DNA of 20,814 nt from Nanobdellota archaeon (lineage in GTDB: Archaea; Nanobdellota; Nanobdellia; Pacearchaeales; GW2011-AR1), in assembly GCA_018816625.1 (NCBI GenBank), contig JAHIVR010000087.1, positions 1-20,814 on the forward strand, in the 5' to 3' direction. Shown here one piece after another: positions 6,582 through 12,562 of this stretch; position 1 is the stretch's first letter, and every line of letters starts with the position of its first letter. The notes under the pieces were generated by a model that was given only the letters and a program-made list of their open reading frames with translations, was not told the DNA's origin and ran no database searches. The position numbers and the translations under genes were made by a program.

Positions 6582-7657
6582 AAGTAAATAAAGAATTTGA
6601 TCTCCCGGTTTCTAAGGAGAGAAGGGAGATGCCTAGAAAGGAGTTCATAGATGTGCTTAAAATGTTTGCCCCTGGAACTTCTTTAAGGACGGCTTTAAAT
6701 GATATTATAAGGGCCAACATGGGGGCCTTGATTGTTGTGGATAATGGGAATATTGATGGGGTTTTTGAAAAGGGTTTTAGGATAAATGCTAAATTTAGTT
6801 CTCAGAGACTTATGGAACTTGCTAAAATGGATGGCGCCATAATTCTTTCTAGAAACATGAAGAAGATAGTTTTTGCAAATTCTCTACTTATTCCAGACCA
6901 CAATATTCCTACTAGAGAAACAGGGACTAGGCACAAGGCTGCTGAGAGGACTTCCGTCCAAACAGGAGCAATTGTTTTGGCTATTTCTGAAAGAAAGAAT
7001 AAAAGCACTCTTTATTATGGGGATATAAGGTATGAACTTATGGAGAGTTCCGAGATATTGAGGCGGGCGGCAGAGACAATGCAAATACTTGAGAAACAGA
7101 GAGATGTCTTGGGGGAGGCCCTTAATAATTTTAATTTACTTGAGCTAAATAAAATAGTTACAATAAATGATGTTGCAAGCATTCTTCAAAAGTTTGAGGT
7201 CATTCATAGAGTTTCTGCAATTGTAAAAAAGTATCTTGTTGAGCTTGGAAAAGAGGGTCTTGTAGTTAACCTTAGACTTAAGGATTTAACAAGGGGATTG
7301 GAGAAAGAAGAGGATCTTATATTGAAGGATTATTTTGAGAAGAAGACTTTAACTGAGAAGTTATTGGAGAAAATGGATTTTGATTTCTTACTTGATCCGG
7401 AGAATGTTTCAAGGATGTTATTTGAGGAGCTTCATGATAGGCCCATTTCTCCTAGGGGCTGGAGGCTTTTGAGTAAAACGAATATTCTTGAAAAATATAT
7501 TGAGGCACTTATTGCTAGGTTTAGAAATTTAGATATTATTTTATCTAGAAATGAGCGAGAGCTTTGTGAGATATTTGAGAATGAAGGTTTATGTGCTTTC
7601 TTTAAGAAAGAGCTCTATAATTTAAGAGAAAAGATTAGTTTAGGAAAACAAATATAA
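6578..7657 (+). CDS. disA: DisA-type diadenylate cyclase
   Basis: DisA makes cyclic di-AMP from two ATP and, in bacteria, scans DNA for branched structures. The 359-residue protein matches bacterial DisA over its full length. The DAC domain (about 15-155) has the DGA motif (D85-A87, MDGAIILS) and GTRHKAAERTS (R118, H119, K120), where the bacterial RHR motif is RHK. SERKNKSTLYYGDIRYEL and the helical linker (about 160-270) follow. The C-terminal part keeps SPRGWRLL, but the helix-hairpin-helix Gly-x-Gly hairpin near the end is replaced by ENEGLCAFF, so DNA binding may be altered. Most archaeal c-di-AMP cyclases known to me are of the DacZ type, so this suggests bacterial origin. A DHH phosphoesterase gene follows 34 nt downstream. 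Confidence 0.93.
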   Translation: MKVNKEFDLPVSKERREMPRKEFIDVLKMFAPGTSLRTALNDIIRANMGALIVVDNGNIDGVFEKGFRINAKFSSQRLMELAKMDGAIILSRNMKKIVFANSLLIPDHNIPTRETGTRHKAAERTSVQTGAIVLAISERKNKSTLYYGDIRYELMESSEILRRAAETMQILEKQRDVLGEALNNFNLLELNKIVTINDVASILQKFEVIHRVSAIVKKYLVELGKEGLVVNLRLKDLTRGLEKEEDLILKDYFEKKTLTEKLLEKMDFDFLLDPENVSRMLFEELHDRPISPRGWRLLSKTNILEKYIEALIARFRNLDIILSRNERELCEIFENEGLCAFFKKELYNLREKISLGKQI

Positions 7658-7662
7658 AAAGC

Positions 7663-7669
7663 TTAAATA
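7663..7669 (+). promoter_or_regulatory. TATA box of the DHH phosphoesterase gene
   Basis: TTAAATA lies just after the disA stop and is centred 26 nt before the ATG at 7692. The gene can therefore be transcribed on its own, leaderless, as well as by read-through from disA. Confidence 0.5.
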
Positions 7670-7691
7670 CCTCGTTTTTTATGTGATATAA

Positions 7692-8744
7692 ATGCTAACG
7701 GAAAAACAAATTAGCCAAATTAAAGAGCATCTTGATAGGGCGCAAAATCCTGTTTTTTTCTTTGATAATGATCCGGATGGGCTTTGCTCTTTTCTCCTTT
7801 TACAAAGGTACATTGGTAGGGGTAAGGGGGTTGCAATTAAATCCTTTCCGGGATTGGCCGTTAATTATTTTAGGAAGGTACATGAATTAAATGCCGATTA
7901 TGTTTTTATTTTGGATAAGCCTGTTGTAGATGATGATTTTTTTAAAGAGTTGGAAAAAATAAATATGCCCACGGTTTGGATTGATCATCATGAGGTTCAG
8001 GTGGAGATTCCAAAGTTCGTAAGTTATTATAATCCTCTTTTTAACAAAACTCCCACAAACGAACCGGTAACTGCACTTTGTTACCAGATTTCTCAAAGGA
8101 AGGAAGATGCATGGATAGCTCTTTTTGGGAGTATTTCTGATATGTTTATTCCAGAATTTTATAATGATTTTGTAAAAGAGTATCCTGAACTTGCAATAGC
8201 GAGCAAGGATATTTTTGAAATTAGGTATAAATCTAGGGTTGGTGAAATGATAAACATAGTAAGTAACGGTCTTAAAGACACCATAAGTAATGTTGTTTTG
8301 ATGCTTAAATTTCTGACCAAGGCCAAAGGTCCTTATGATGTTTTGGAAGAGACTCCAAAGAATAGAAGGTTACACTATCGTTCAAGCCAAATCGGGGCAA
8401 AGTATAAGGTCATTCTTAATAAGGCAAAGAAATTGGGAAGAAACCCCGGGAAACTTTTGTTTTTTAGATATTCTGGAGATTTAAGTGTTAGTGGAGAACT
8501 TTCTAATGAGATTTATTATTATTTTCCAAAAAAGATAATAGTGGTTGCTTATATGAAAGGAGATAAAACAAATCTTTCTTTAAGAGGAGAAAATGTTAGA
8601 GATCTTTTATTAGAAGCTATCAAAGGTATTGATGGTGCTAATGGTGGGGGGCATAAGAATGCTGTTGGAGGTCAAATAAATACTAAAGATTTGAGTAAAT
8701 TTGAAGAAAATTTGAAATCCATATTGGACAATAGCAAAATATAA
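7692..8744 (+). CDS. DHH/DHHA1 family phosphoesterase
   Basis: The family contains RecJ-like nucleases, nanoRNases and cyclic dinucleotide phosphodiesterases, all two-metal hydrolases. The motifs are complete: DNDPDG (D25, D27, D29), ILDKP (D74), WIDHHE (D97, H98, H99) and SISDMF (D149). The C-terminal DHHA1 domain has GGGHKNAVGG (residues 318-327), the substrate-binding loop. The length of 350 residues fits a stand-alone DHH-DHHA1 enzyme without membrane or PAS segments. The position right after disA makes c-di-AMP or pApA a candidate substrate, but DPANN genomes carry several DHH proteins and the DxDPDG form also fits archaeal RecJ-like nucleases. The activity class is firm; the substrate is inference. 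Confidence 0.88.
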   Translation: MLTEKQISQIKEHLDRAQNPVFFFDNDPDGLCSFLLLQRYIGRGKGVAIKSFPGLAVNYFRKVHELNADYVFILDKPVVDDDFFKELEKINMPTVWIDHHEVQVEIPKFVSYYNPLFNKTPTNEPVTALCYQISQRKEDAWIALFGSISDMFIPEFYNDFVKEYPELAIASKDIFEIRYKSRVGEMINIVSNGLKDTISNVVLMLKFLTKAKGPYDVLEETPKNRRLHYRSSQIGAKYKVILNKAKKLGRNPGKLLFFRYSGDLSVSGELSNEIYYYFPKKIIVVAYMKGDKTNLSLRGENVRDLLLEAIKGIDGANGGGHKNAVGGQINTKDLSKFEENLKSILDNSKI

Positions 8745-9003
8745 AAGTAGTTGATTCTTTGTCTTAAGCATGAGAGAAGGACTAAATAATAAGCTTAGAA
8801 TGTTTAATTTAGTCTATACTCTTAAAATTAAGTGCCCTTCGATTTAATCCAGATTTTTTTTTCTTGCTTGGATTGAATGAGGGGGATTACTTCTTCTAGA
8901 TTTAAGCTTGAAAAGACTTCTAGATTTGGGGGTTGCTTAGCAACTAGAAAATGGAAAAGAAAATGGAAAGTAAATATAAAATTTTCATTCCCTCTTGTTG
9001 AAA
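8745..9003. other. Intergenic stretch with inverted and direct repeats
   Basis: No recognised gene. It holds a possible stem TTTAATCCA/TGGATTGAA around a T-rich loop (8843-8877, one G-T pair), two copies of CTTCTAGATTT (8893-8903 and 8917-8927), and a perfect five-base hairpin GTTGC-TTA-GCAAC (8932-8944). A 25-codon frame at 8770-8847 has a TATA-like ATATAAAA about 27 nt before it but low-complexity content. The stem with its T-run could end the DHH transcript, or the region could make a small RNA. No tRNA, box C/D or SRP RNA signature was seen. Confidence 0.4.
8972..8981 (+). promoter_or_regulatory. TATA-like box for the 41-aa ORF
   Basis: AAATATAAAA is centred about 27 nt before the ATG at 9004, the spacing used by most genes of this window. 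Confidence 0.4.
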
Positions 9004-9129
9004 ATGATAAAAAATAGAAAGTTTAATAAAATGGAGAGAGAATTTTTGGAGAAAGAGCTAGGATTGCTTGTAGTAGCTACAATAAGGATGGAAGCAGAAT
9101 TACAAGCCGTTATTCAGAGCCAGGAATAG
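9004..9129 (+). CDS. Probable 41-residue protein, unknown
   Basis: A frame of 41 residues begins with basic MIKNRKFNK and continues as an amphipathic, Glu-rich helix (EREFLEKELGLLVVATIR) to the end. Evidence that it is real: a TATA-like box at the leaderless spacing, and a stop codon that ends exactly one base before the convergent proS stop, a pattern seen at other gene pairs here. M10 at 9031 is an alternative start. No family is recognised. Confidence 0.45.
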   Translation: MIKNRKFNKMEREFLEKELGLLVVATIRMEAELQAVIQSQE

Positions 9130-10584
9130 CTAGTAGGATTTCCCTATGTAGGCGATAACCTTAGCTTTTTCTTTACAAAAAGGACATTTCCCCGAAGGTT
9201 TTTCTTCTTTATTTGCAAGAGTTCCTCTTACTTCTGCAATCATCTCTCTTTCAACAATATCTGCGCATTTTGTTCCTTCTTTTTCTATTGAGCAAAAATT
9301 TACTCGTGCTATCTTTCCTTCTTTAAGAGTTTTAGATACTTCGGCTTTTGTTGTGCAGTTCACTATTTTTCCCTTAATGAAATTATTTGCTTTGGTTAAT
9401 AGCCTTTTGTCATAGGTTTCTCCCAATTTTTTTATTTTTGATAGGGATGCTAGGGGTATTTTTTCTTTTGTTCCGGTATCTCTAGTGAAAAGAGTCAGTT
9501 TTTTCGCTTTTAGTTCTTTTTCTCCTACTTCAAGTCTAAATGGAACTCCCTTGAGTTCCCATTCGTAATACTTTTCCCCTGGCCTTTTTTCTCTATCATC
9601 TATTTCTACCCCAATTCCTTCTGCTTCTAAAGTATCTTTTATTTTTGTTGATTCTTTAATCATTTTATTTTTATCATCTTTTCCATATATAGGAATTATT
9701 ACTATTTGCACTGGGGCTATTGAGAAAGGCAACACTAATCCTTTATCGTCTCCGTGCAGGGCTATAACCGAAGCCAACATTCTTGATGGGGCTGGACCGT
9801 AACATGTTTGCCATACGTATTCTTCTTTTCCTTCTTTGTTCTTGAATTTTATATTGAAGGATTTTGAAAAATTCTGGCCTAAAAAATGTGTTGATGGTTG
9901 TTGTAGAAGTTTTCCGTCCGGCATCATCACATCAGAACCTATTGAGTATACAGATCCTGGGAAGTGGTCCCAGTTTGGTCTTTTAAATGGTAATGAAGGA
10001 ACGCAGAATTGTTGGTGCAACACTTTTTCTGTAATTTTAATGTCTTCTTGAACCTGTTTATGGGCCTGTTTTTCTGTTTCAAAACAATCATGACCTTCTA
10101 TCCACATAAACTCTCTTGCTCTTATTAGTGGACGGGTTGCTTTTGTTTCTAGTCTAAAAACATTTGCTCTTTGATACATTTTTAGAGGAAGATCACGCCA
10201 CGAACGAATCCATATAGAGTACATTTCATACATCGAGGTCTCACTTGTAGGACGCAATGCTAGTTTGTCTTCACCTTTTACTTTTTCAAGCCAAAAGACA
10301 TTTGGAGAAAATCCTTCTACGTGGGAGGCTTCTTTTTTAAAGTTCTTTTCTGGAATAAGTGTTGGGAAAAAACTTGGTTTGTGTCCTCTGGCTTTCATCT
10401 CTTTTTCGTATAAGGCGTACATATTCTCAAGAATCATTGCTCCCCAAGGGCGTATAACTATGAATCCTTTTAGGTTGTTTCTTATATCCGTTATTTCTGC
10501 TTTTTCTATAACTTGAGAGTACCACTCAGAAAAGTTTTCTTTTTCAATAGTTAGGCCTTTCGTTGATTTTTTTTGTTTTTGCAT
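9130..10584 (-). CDS. proS: Prolyl-tRNA synthetase, archaeal/eukaryotic type
   Basis: This enzyme charges tRNA-Pro. The 484-residue length and layout fit the archaeal/eukaryotic class without the bacterial inserted editing domain. Visible parts are the class II core with WGAMILENMYALYE, LRPTSETSMYEMY (motif 2 region), FMWIEGHDCF, and the HGDDKGLVLPFSIAPVQIVIIP transition to the anticodon-binding domain. The C-terminal zinc domain has C431, C440, C467 and C470 (CPFC) and the typical terminal tyrosine (YIGKSY). The start is an ATG with a TATA-like TTTATTAAA on the minus strand (about 10605-10613) 25 nt upstream. It is transcribed alone, divergent from a toxin-antitoxin pair, and meets a small convergent ORF stop to stop. 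Confidence 0.97.
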   Translation of the reverse strand: MQKQKKSTKGLTIEKENFSEWYSQVIEKAEITDIRNNLKGFIVIRPWGAMILENMYALYEKEMKARGHKPSFFPTLIPEKNFKKEASHVEGFSPNVFWLEKVKGEDKLALRPTSETSMYEMYSIWIRSWRDLPLKMYQRANVFRLETKATRPLIRAREFMWIEGHDCFETEKQAHKQVQEDIKITEKVLHQQFCVPSLPFKRPNWDHFPGSVYSIGSDVMMPDGKLLQQPSTHFLGQNFSKSFNIKFKNKEGKEEYVWQTCYGPAPSRMLASVIALHGDDKGLVLPFSIAPVQIVIIPIYGKDDKNKMIKESTKIKDTLEAEGIGVEIDDREKRPGEKYYEWELKGVPFRLEVGEKELKAKKLTLFTRDTGTKEKIPLASLSKIKKLGETYDKRLLTKANNFIKGKIVNCTTKAEVSKTLKEGKIARVNFCSIEKEGTKCADIVEREMIAEVRGTLANKEEKPSGKCPFCKEKAKVIAYIGKSY

Positions 10585-10643
10585 AATTGTATTTAGAGAA
10601 TCAGTTTAATAAAGTTTTAGCATGGTTTATTTTTTCCGAAAAA

Positions 10644-10651
10644 TTTATAAA
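10644..10651 (+). promoter_or_regulatory. TATA box of the DUF2683/RelE module
   Basis: CCGAAAAA (BRE-like) directly precedes TTTATAAA. The predicted start of transcription is near 10672, so the ATG at 10681 lies just inside the mRNA and the in-frame ATG at 10666 lies upstream of it. An inverted pair ATTATAA/TTATAAT (10653-10659 and 10671-10677) flanks this start and could be an operator. Confidence 0.5.
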
Positions 10652-10680
10652 CATTATAATTCATTATGCTTTATAATAAA

Positions 10681-10926
10681 ATGGTTCAGAGTATTATTGA
10701 TATAAATGAGGATGAAGATAGGATCTTGAACATAGTGAAGGCCCAGTTTGGTTTTAAGAACAAGTCGCAAGCAGTTGCTATGATTGTTAAAATTTATGCA
10801 GACAGTTTTATGGAGTCAGAGCTAAGACCCGAATATATTGGGAAATTGAAGAGATTGGAGAAAGAAGGAAATTTCATCAAATTTAATTCTATTGAAGAGT
10901 TGAGGAAATCAATAGAAAATGCGTAA
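10681..10926 (+). CDS. DUF2683-like antitoxin of a type II module
   Basis: An 81-residue protein beginning MVQSIIDINEDEDRILNIVK, the usual opening of archaeal DUF2683 proteins, with a strand followed by helices like a ribbon-helix-helix (KNKSQAVAMIVKIYADSFM). The C-terminal tail (ELRPEYIGKLKRLEKEG, then FNSIEELRKSIE) is the likely toxin-binding part. The ATG at 10681 is chosen over 10666 because of the promoter spacing and the family start. Its last eight bases overlap the next gene. By analogy with other type II pairs it should bind and neutralise the toxin and repress the operon. The family call is from memory; the paired layout is clear. Confidence 0.8.
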   Translation: MVQSIIDINEDEDRILNIVKAQFGFKNKSQAVAMIVKIYADSFMESELRPEYIGKLKRLEKEGNFIKFNSIEELRKSIENA

Positions 10927-11197
10927 ATTTGAGATTGAGGAAAAACTTCATAAAATTTTAAAAAAACTTTCTAAGAAAGATAAGCTGAAATACGAGATAA
11001 TATGGAAAAAGATTAAAGAAATAATAAATATTTCTGATGTTGAACATTATAAAAATTTAAGAGCACCATTACATGAGTTTAAGCGAGTTCATATAGATAA
11101 GAGTTTTGTTTTAGTTTTCAAATATAATAAGGCAAAAGATGAAGTTAGATTTTACGACTTTGACCATCTTGATAAGATTTATGTTAAGAAGTTTTGA
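10919..11197 (+). CDS. RelE/ParE-family toxin
   Basis: A 92-residue protein with the RelE-fold pattern: two N-terminal helices rich in Lys (KLHKILKKLSKKDKLKYEIIWKK), then HYKNLRAPLHEFKRVHID, the core strands FVLVFKYNKAKDEVRFYDFDH and the end DKIYVKKF. RelE-type proteins cut mRNA at the ribosome, ParE-type ones poison gyrase; the sequence fits the RNase-like branch, but the catalytic residues are not certain. The ATG overlaps the antitoxin gene by eight bases, so translation is likely coupled. Its stop touches that of the remnant on the opposite strand. Confidence 0.82.
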   Translation: MRKFEIEEKLHKILKKLSKKDKLKYEIIWKKIKEIINISDVEHYKNLRAPLHEFKRVHIDKSFVLVFKYNKAKDEVRFYDFDHLDKIYVKKF

Positions 11198-11401
11198 TTA
11201 AGGTTTTTTTGCGATTTTCCATAGGGGGGAGAAGTACTTTCTTTGGGTGTCGGCAATATCTTTACTTTTAATTAAAAATACAATGGGCTCTTCTCTCCAC
11301 ATTATTATTGAGATTTTATTTCTATAAATGTTTGTAGAGGAGTTTGAAACAAGTTTTTTAGAGAAAGCTGTTCTTAATTCTTTTAGATACGATAAAAGAG
11401 A
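11198..11401 (-). pseudogene. 5'-truncated regulator remnant (TrmB-like C-terminus)
   Basis: The minus strand holds 67 open codons between a stop at 11402-11404 and a TAA at 11198-11200, without a start codon near the front. The translation looks like real protein: SYLKELRTAFSKKLVSN, then NKISIIMWREEPIVFLIKS, then KDIADTQRKYFSPLWKIAKK. This resembles the C-terminal effector part of archaeal TrmB-like/HTH regulators, where a strand-rich segment is followed by IADSYRKYFELLWK-like text. The DNA-binding half is missing, replaced by the protease gene on the same strand. A 34-residue product from M at 11302 is possible but unlikely to work. The family call is from memory. Confidence 0.55.
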
Positions 11402-11407
11402 TTAGTT

Positions 11408-12295
11408 TTATACAAGCGTCTGATTAATAGCATTTAAAGCTATCTCGTTTATGTATTCTTCAATGTAGTTTGATTCTAGTGCAAATCCCAGGCTTTCTCC
11501 TGCTCCTATTTTGAAATTATTTATTCCTATGACTTCTCCTTGTTTGTTTATTAGGGGGCCCCCAGAGTTTCCTGGGTTTAATGCTGCATCAGTTTGAAGG
11601 TATATGTTCTCTCCACTCGGTCCAGGGCGGTGTGTTCCAGAAACTATTCCTTCTGACACTGAGAACTGTAATCCAAGAGGATTCCCTATTGCAATAACTT
11701 TTTCCCCCACTTGGACTTCTTCAGAATCTCCCAATTTTAATTTTTCGTGTTGACCATCTATTTTTAATAAAGCTAGATCTATTTCAGGGTTGTATCCTAT
11801 AAATGTTGCAGGTAAACTTTCCCTATCATAAGTTATTGCGGTTATAACGTTTCCACCAGACAACACATGAGCGTTTGTTATTATGTATCCATCTCTATCT
11901 ATTATGAATCCTGTTCCCTGTCCAACATTTGTTCTTATGGTTACAACAGCCTTTATGGAATCTTCAATTACTCCAGAAAAATCATCTCCTACCGAGGCTT
12001 TTAAAAGATTTATTTCTGATTTTACTGAATCGTTTATTGAAAGTAAAGAAGATTGAGTTTCTTGGAGTATCTCTGTGAGTTCATTTAACTTGCTGAGAGT
12101 TTCTGCTTGGAGACTATCTATTCTTTCGTTTACAGAATTGTGATTAACTGTTTGTTTTACTATAATTCCGTTTAATAATATCCCAGAGATTACCATGAAA
12201 ATAACAATTACGCTAGTAAAAGAACCAATAATCCATTTGTGGTGTTTTTTAAGGCCGACTTTATGTACTTCTTGTTGGGTGGGATATTTTACCAT
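11408..12295 (-). CDS. Membrane-anchored trypsin-like (HtrA/DegP-type) serine protease without PDZ
   Basis: An extracytoplasmic protease, probably for protein quality control or processing. The 295-residue protein has a cytosolic basic N-terminus, one membrane helix (about 22-45), a coiled-coil stalk (about 52-100) and a chymotrypsin-fold domain. The triad is complete: H143 (TNAHV), D173 (EIDLALL) and S244 (GNSGGPL). GTGFIIDRDGYIIT and IAIGNPLGLQFSVSEGIVSG match HtrA. There is no PDZ domain; the protein ends soon after the protease fold. The ATG has a TATA-like GATATAAAA equivalent on the minus strand (plus 12322-12330) about 30 nt upstream. A small basic protein gene lies just upstream on the same strand. 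Confidence 0.93.
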   Translation of the reverse strand: MVKYPTQQEVHKVGLKKHHKWIIGSFTSVIVIFMVISGILLNGIIVKQTVNHNSVNERIDSLQAETLSKLNELTEILQETQSSLLSINDSVKSEINLLKASVGDDFSGVIEDSIKAVVTIRTNVGQGTGFIIDRDGYIITNAHVLSGGNVITAITYDRESLPATFIGYNPEIDLALLKIDGQHEKLKLGDSEEVQVGEKVIAIGNPLGLQFSVSEGIVSGTHRPGPSGENIYLQTDAALNPGNSGGPLINKQGEVIGINNFKIGAGESLGFALESNYIEEYINEIALNAINQTLV

Positions 12296-12321
12296 CTTTT
12301 ATGTGAGTATTAGAATATGAA

Positions 12322-12330
12322 GATATAAAA
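12322..12330 (-). promoter_or_regulatory. TATA box of the HtrA-like protease gene
   Basis: The minus strand reads GGTTTTTATATC about 30 nt before the ATG at 12295, between the stop of the small upstream gene (12334) and the protease start. Confidence 0.5.
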
Positions 12331-12333
12331 ACC

Positions 12334-12465
12334 TTAAGTTTTTATTTTTTTGAGATGTGTTCTTACTTTTTTACTTCCTAGTTTTTTTAGTTTTTTCTTT
12401 AGTTTTTTATCTATTCTAATTAAGTAGGTTTCAGGATAATTCATTTTTTTCTCTTTTCCGGTCAT
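12334..12465 (-). CDS. 43-residue basic protein, possible ribbon-helix-helix DNA binder
   Basis: The frame starts at the ATG at 12465 and gives 43 residues, beginning MTGKEKKMNYPE, then TYLIRIDKKLKKKLKKLG, then SKKVRTHLKK. A strand (TYLIRID) followed by two short helices fits a minimal ribbon-helix-helix fold, and the charge is strongly positive. A TATA-like TTTATAAA (12487-12494, palindromic) is centred 25 nt upstream, predicting a leaderless mRNA. The divergent promoter of the LAGLIDADG gene lies on the other side, with palindromes between them, which fits an autoregulator. The fold call is by eye and uncertain; the ORF itself is well supported. Confidence 0.65.
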   Translation of the reverse strand: MTGKEKKMNYPETYLIRIDKKLKKKLKKLGSKKVRTHLKKIKT

Positions 12466-12486
12466 TATATTATTACTTTTTTGGAC

Positions 12487-12494
12487 TTTATAAA
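12487..12494 (-). promoter_or_regulatory. TATA box of the 43-residue protein
   Basis: TTTATAAA is centred about 25 nt before the ATG at 12465. It lies directly beside the palindrome at 12499-12511, so a bound protein there could block it. Confidence 0.5.
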
Positions 12495-12498
12495 TATT

Positions 12499-12511
12499 TT
12501 TGTATTACAAA
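12499..12511. repeat. Palindrome TTTGTA-T-TACAAA in the divergent promoter region
   Basis: A perfect 13-bp palindrome. The 15 bases TGTATTACAAATATG from 12501 recur exactly at 12548-12562. The two copies lie between and over the starts of two divergent genes, as expected for paired operators. Confidence 0.6.
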
Positions 12512-12533
12512 TATGTCCTGGAATATAACAAAA

Positions 12534-12541
12534 TTTATATA
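12534..12541 (+). promoter_or_regulatory. TATA box of the LAGLIDADG gene
   Basis: TTTATATA is centred about 23-26 nt before the tandem ATGs at 12560 and 12563, so the transcript should be leaderless or nearly so. It lies between the two TGTATTACA copies. Confidence 0.5.
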
Positions 12542-12547
12542 CTTATA

Positions 12548-12562
12548 TGTATTACAAATATG
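12548..12562. repeat. Second copy of the TGTATTACAAATATG element, over the LAGLIDADG start
   Basis: This is identical over 15 bases to 12501-12515, 47 bp away. Its core TGTATTACA is a perfect 9-bp palindrome. It covers the expected transcription start and the first ATG of the LAGLIDADG gene. Confidence 0.6.

Noticed and set aside
8770..8847. 25-codon frame with a TATA-like box 27 nt before it
   Set aside because: The TATA-like string is formed by the end of the DHH gene, the product has no recognisable pattern, and its end runs into a stem that looks like RNA structure. It is not called as a gene.
8745..9003. SRP RNA, RNase P RNA or box C/D RNA in the gap
   Set aside because: No conserved motifs (no C/D boxes, no SRP loop, too AT-rich) were found; only generic inverted repeats.
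10666..10680. Earlier ATG for the DUF2683-like antitoxin
   Set aside because: It lies upstream of the transcription start predicted from the TATA box at 10644-10651, and the family normally begins MVQ as at 10681.
11198..11302. Intact 34-residue gene starting MWREEP
   Set aside because: The protein-like sequence continues upstream of that Met without a break, so the Met is internal to a truncated larger protein.
12500..12559. 20-residue N-terminal extension of the LAGLIDADG protein from a TTG
   Set aside because: The TATA box at 12534-12541 and the palindromes lie inside this stretch, and motif 1 begins just after the ATG at 12560/12563.
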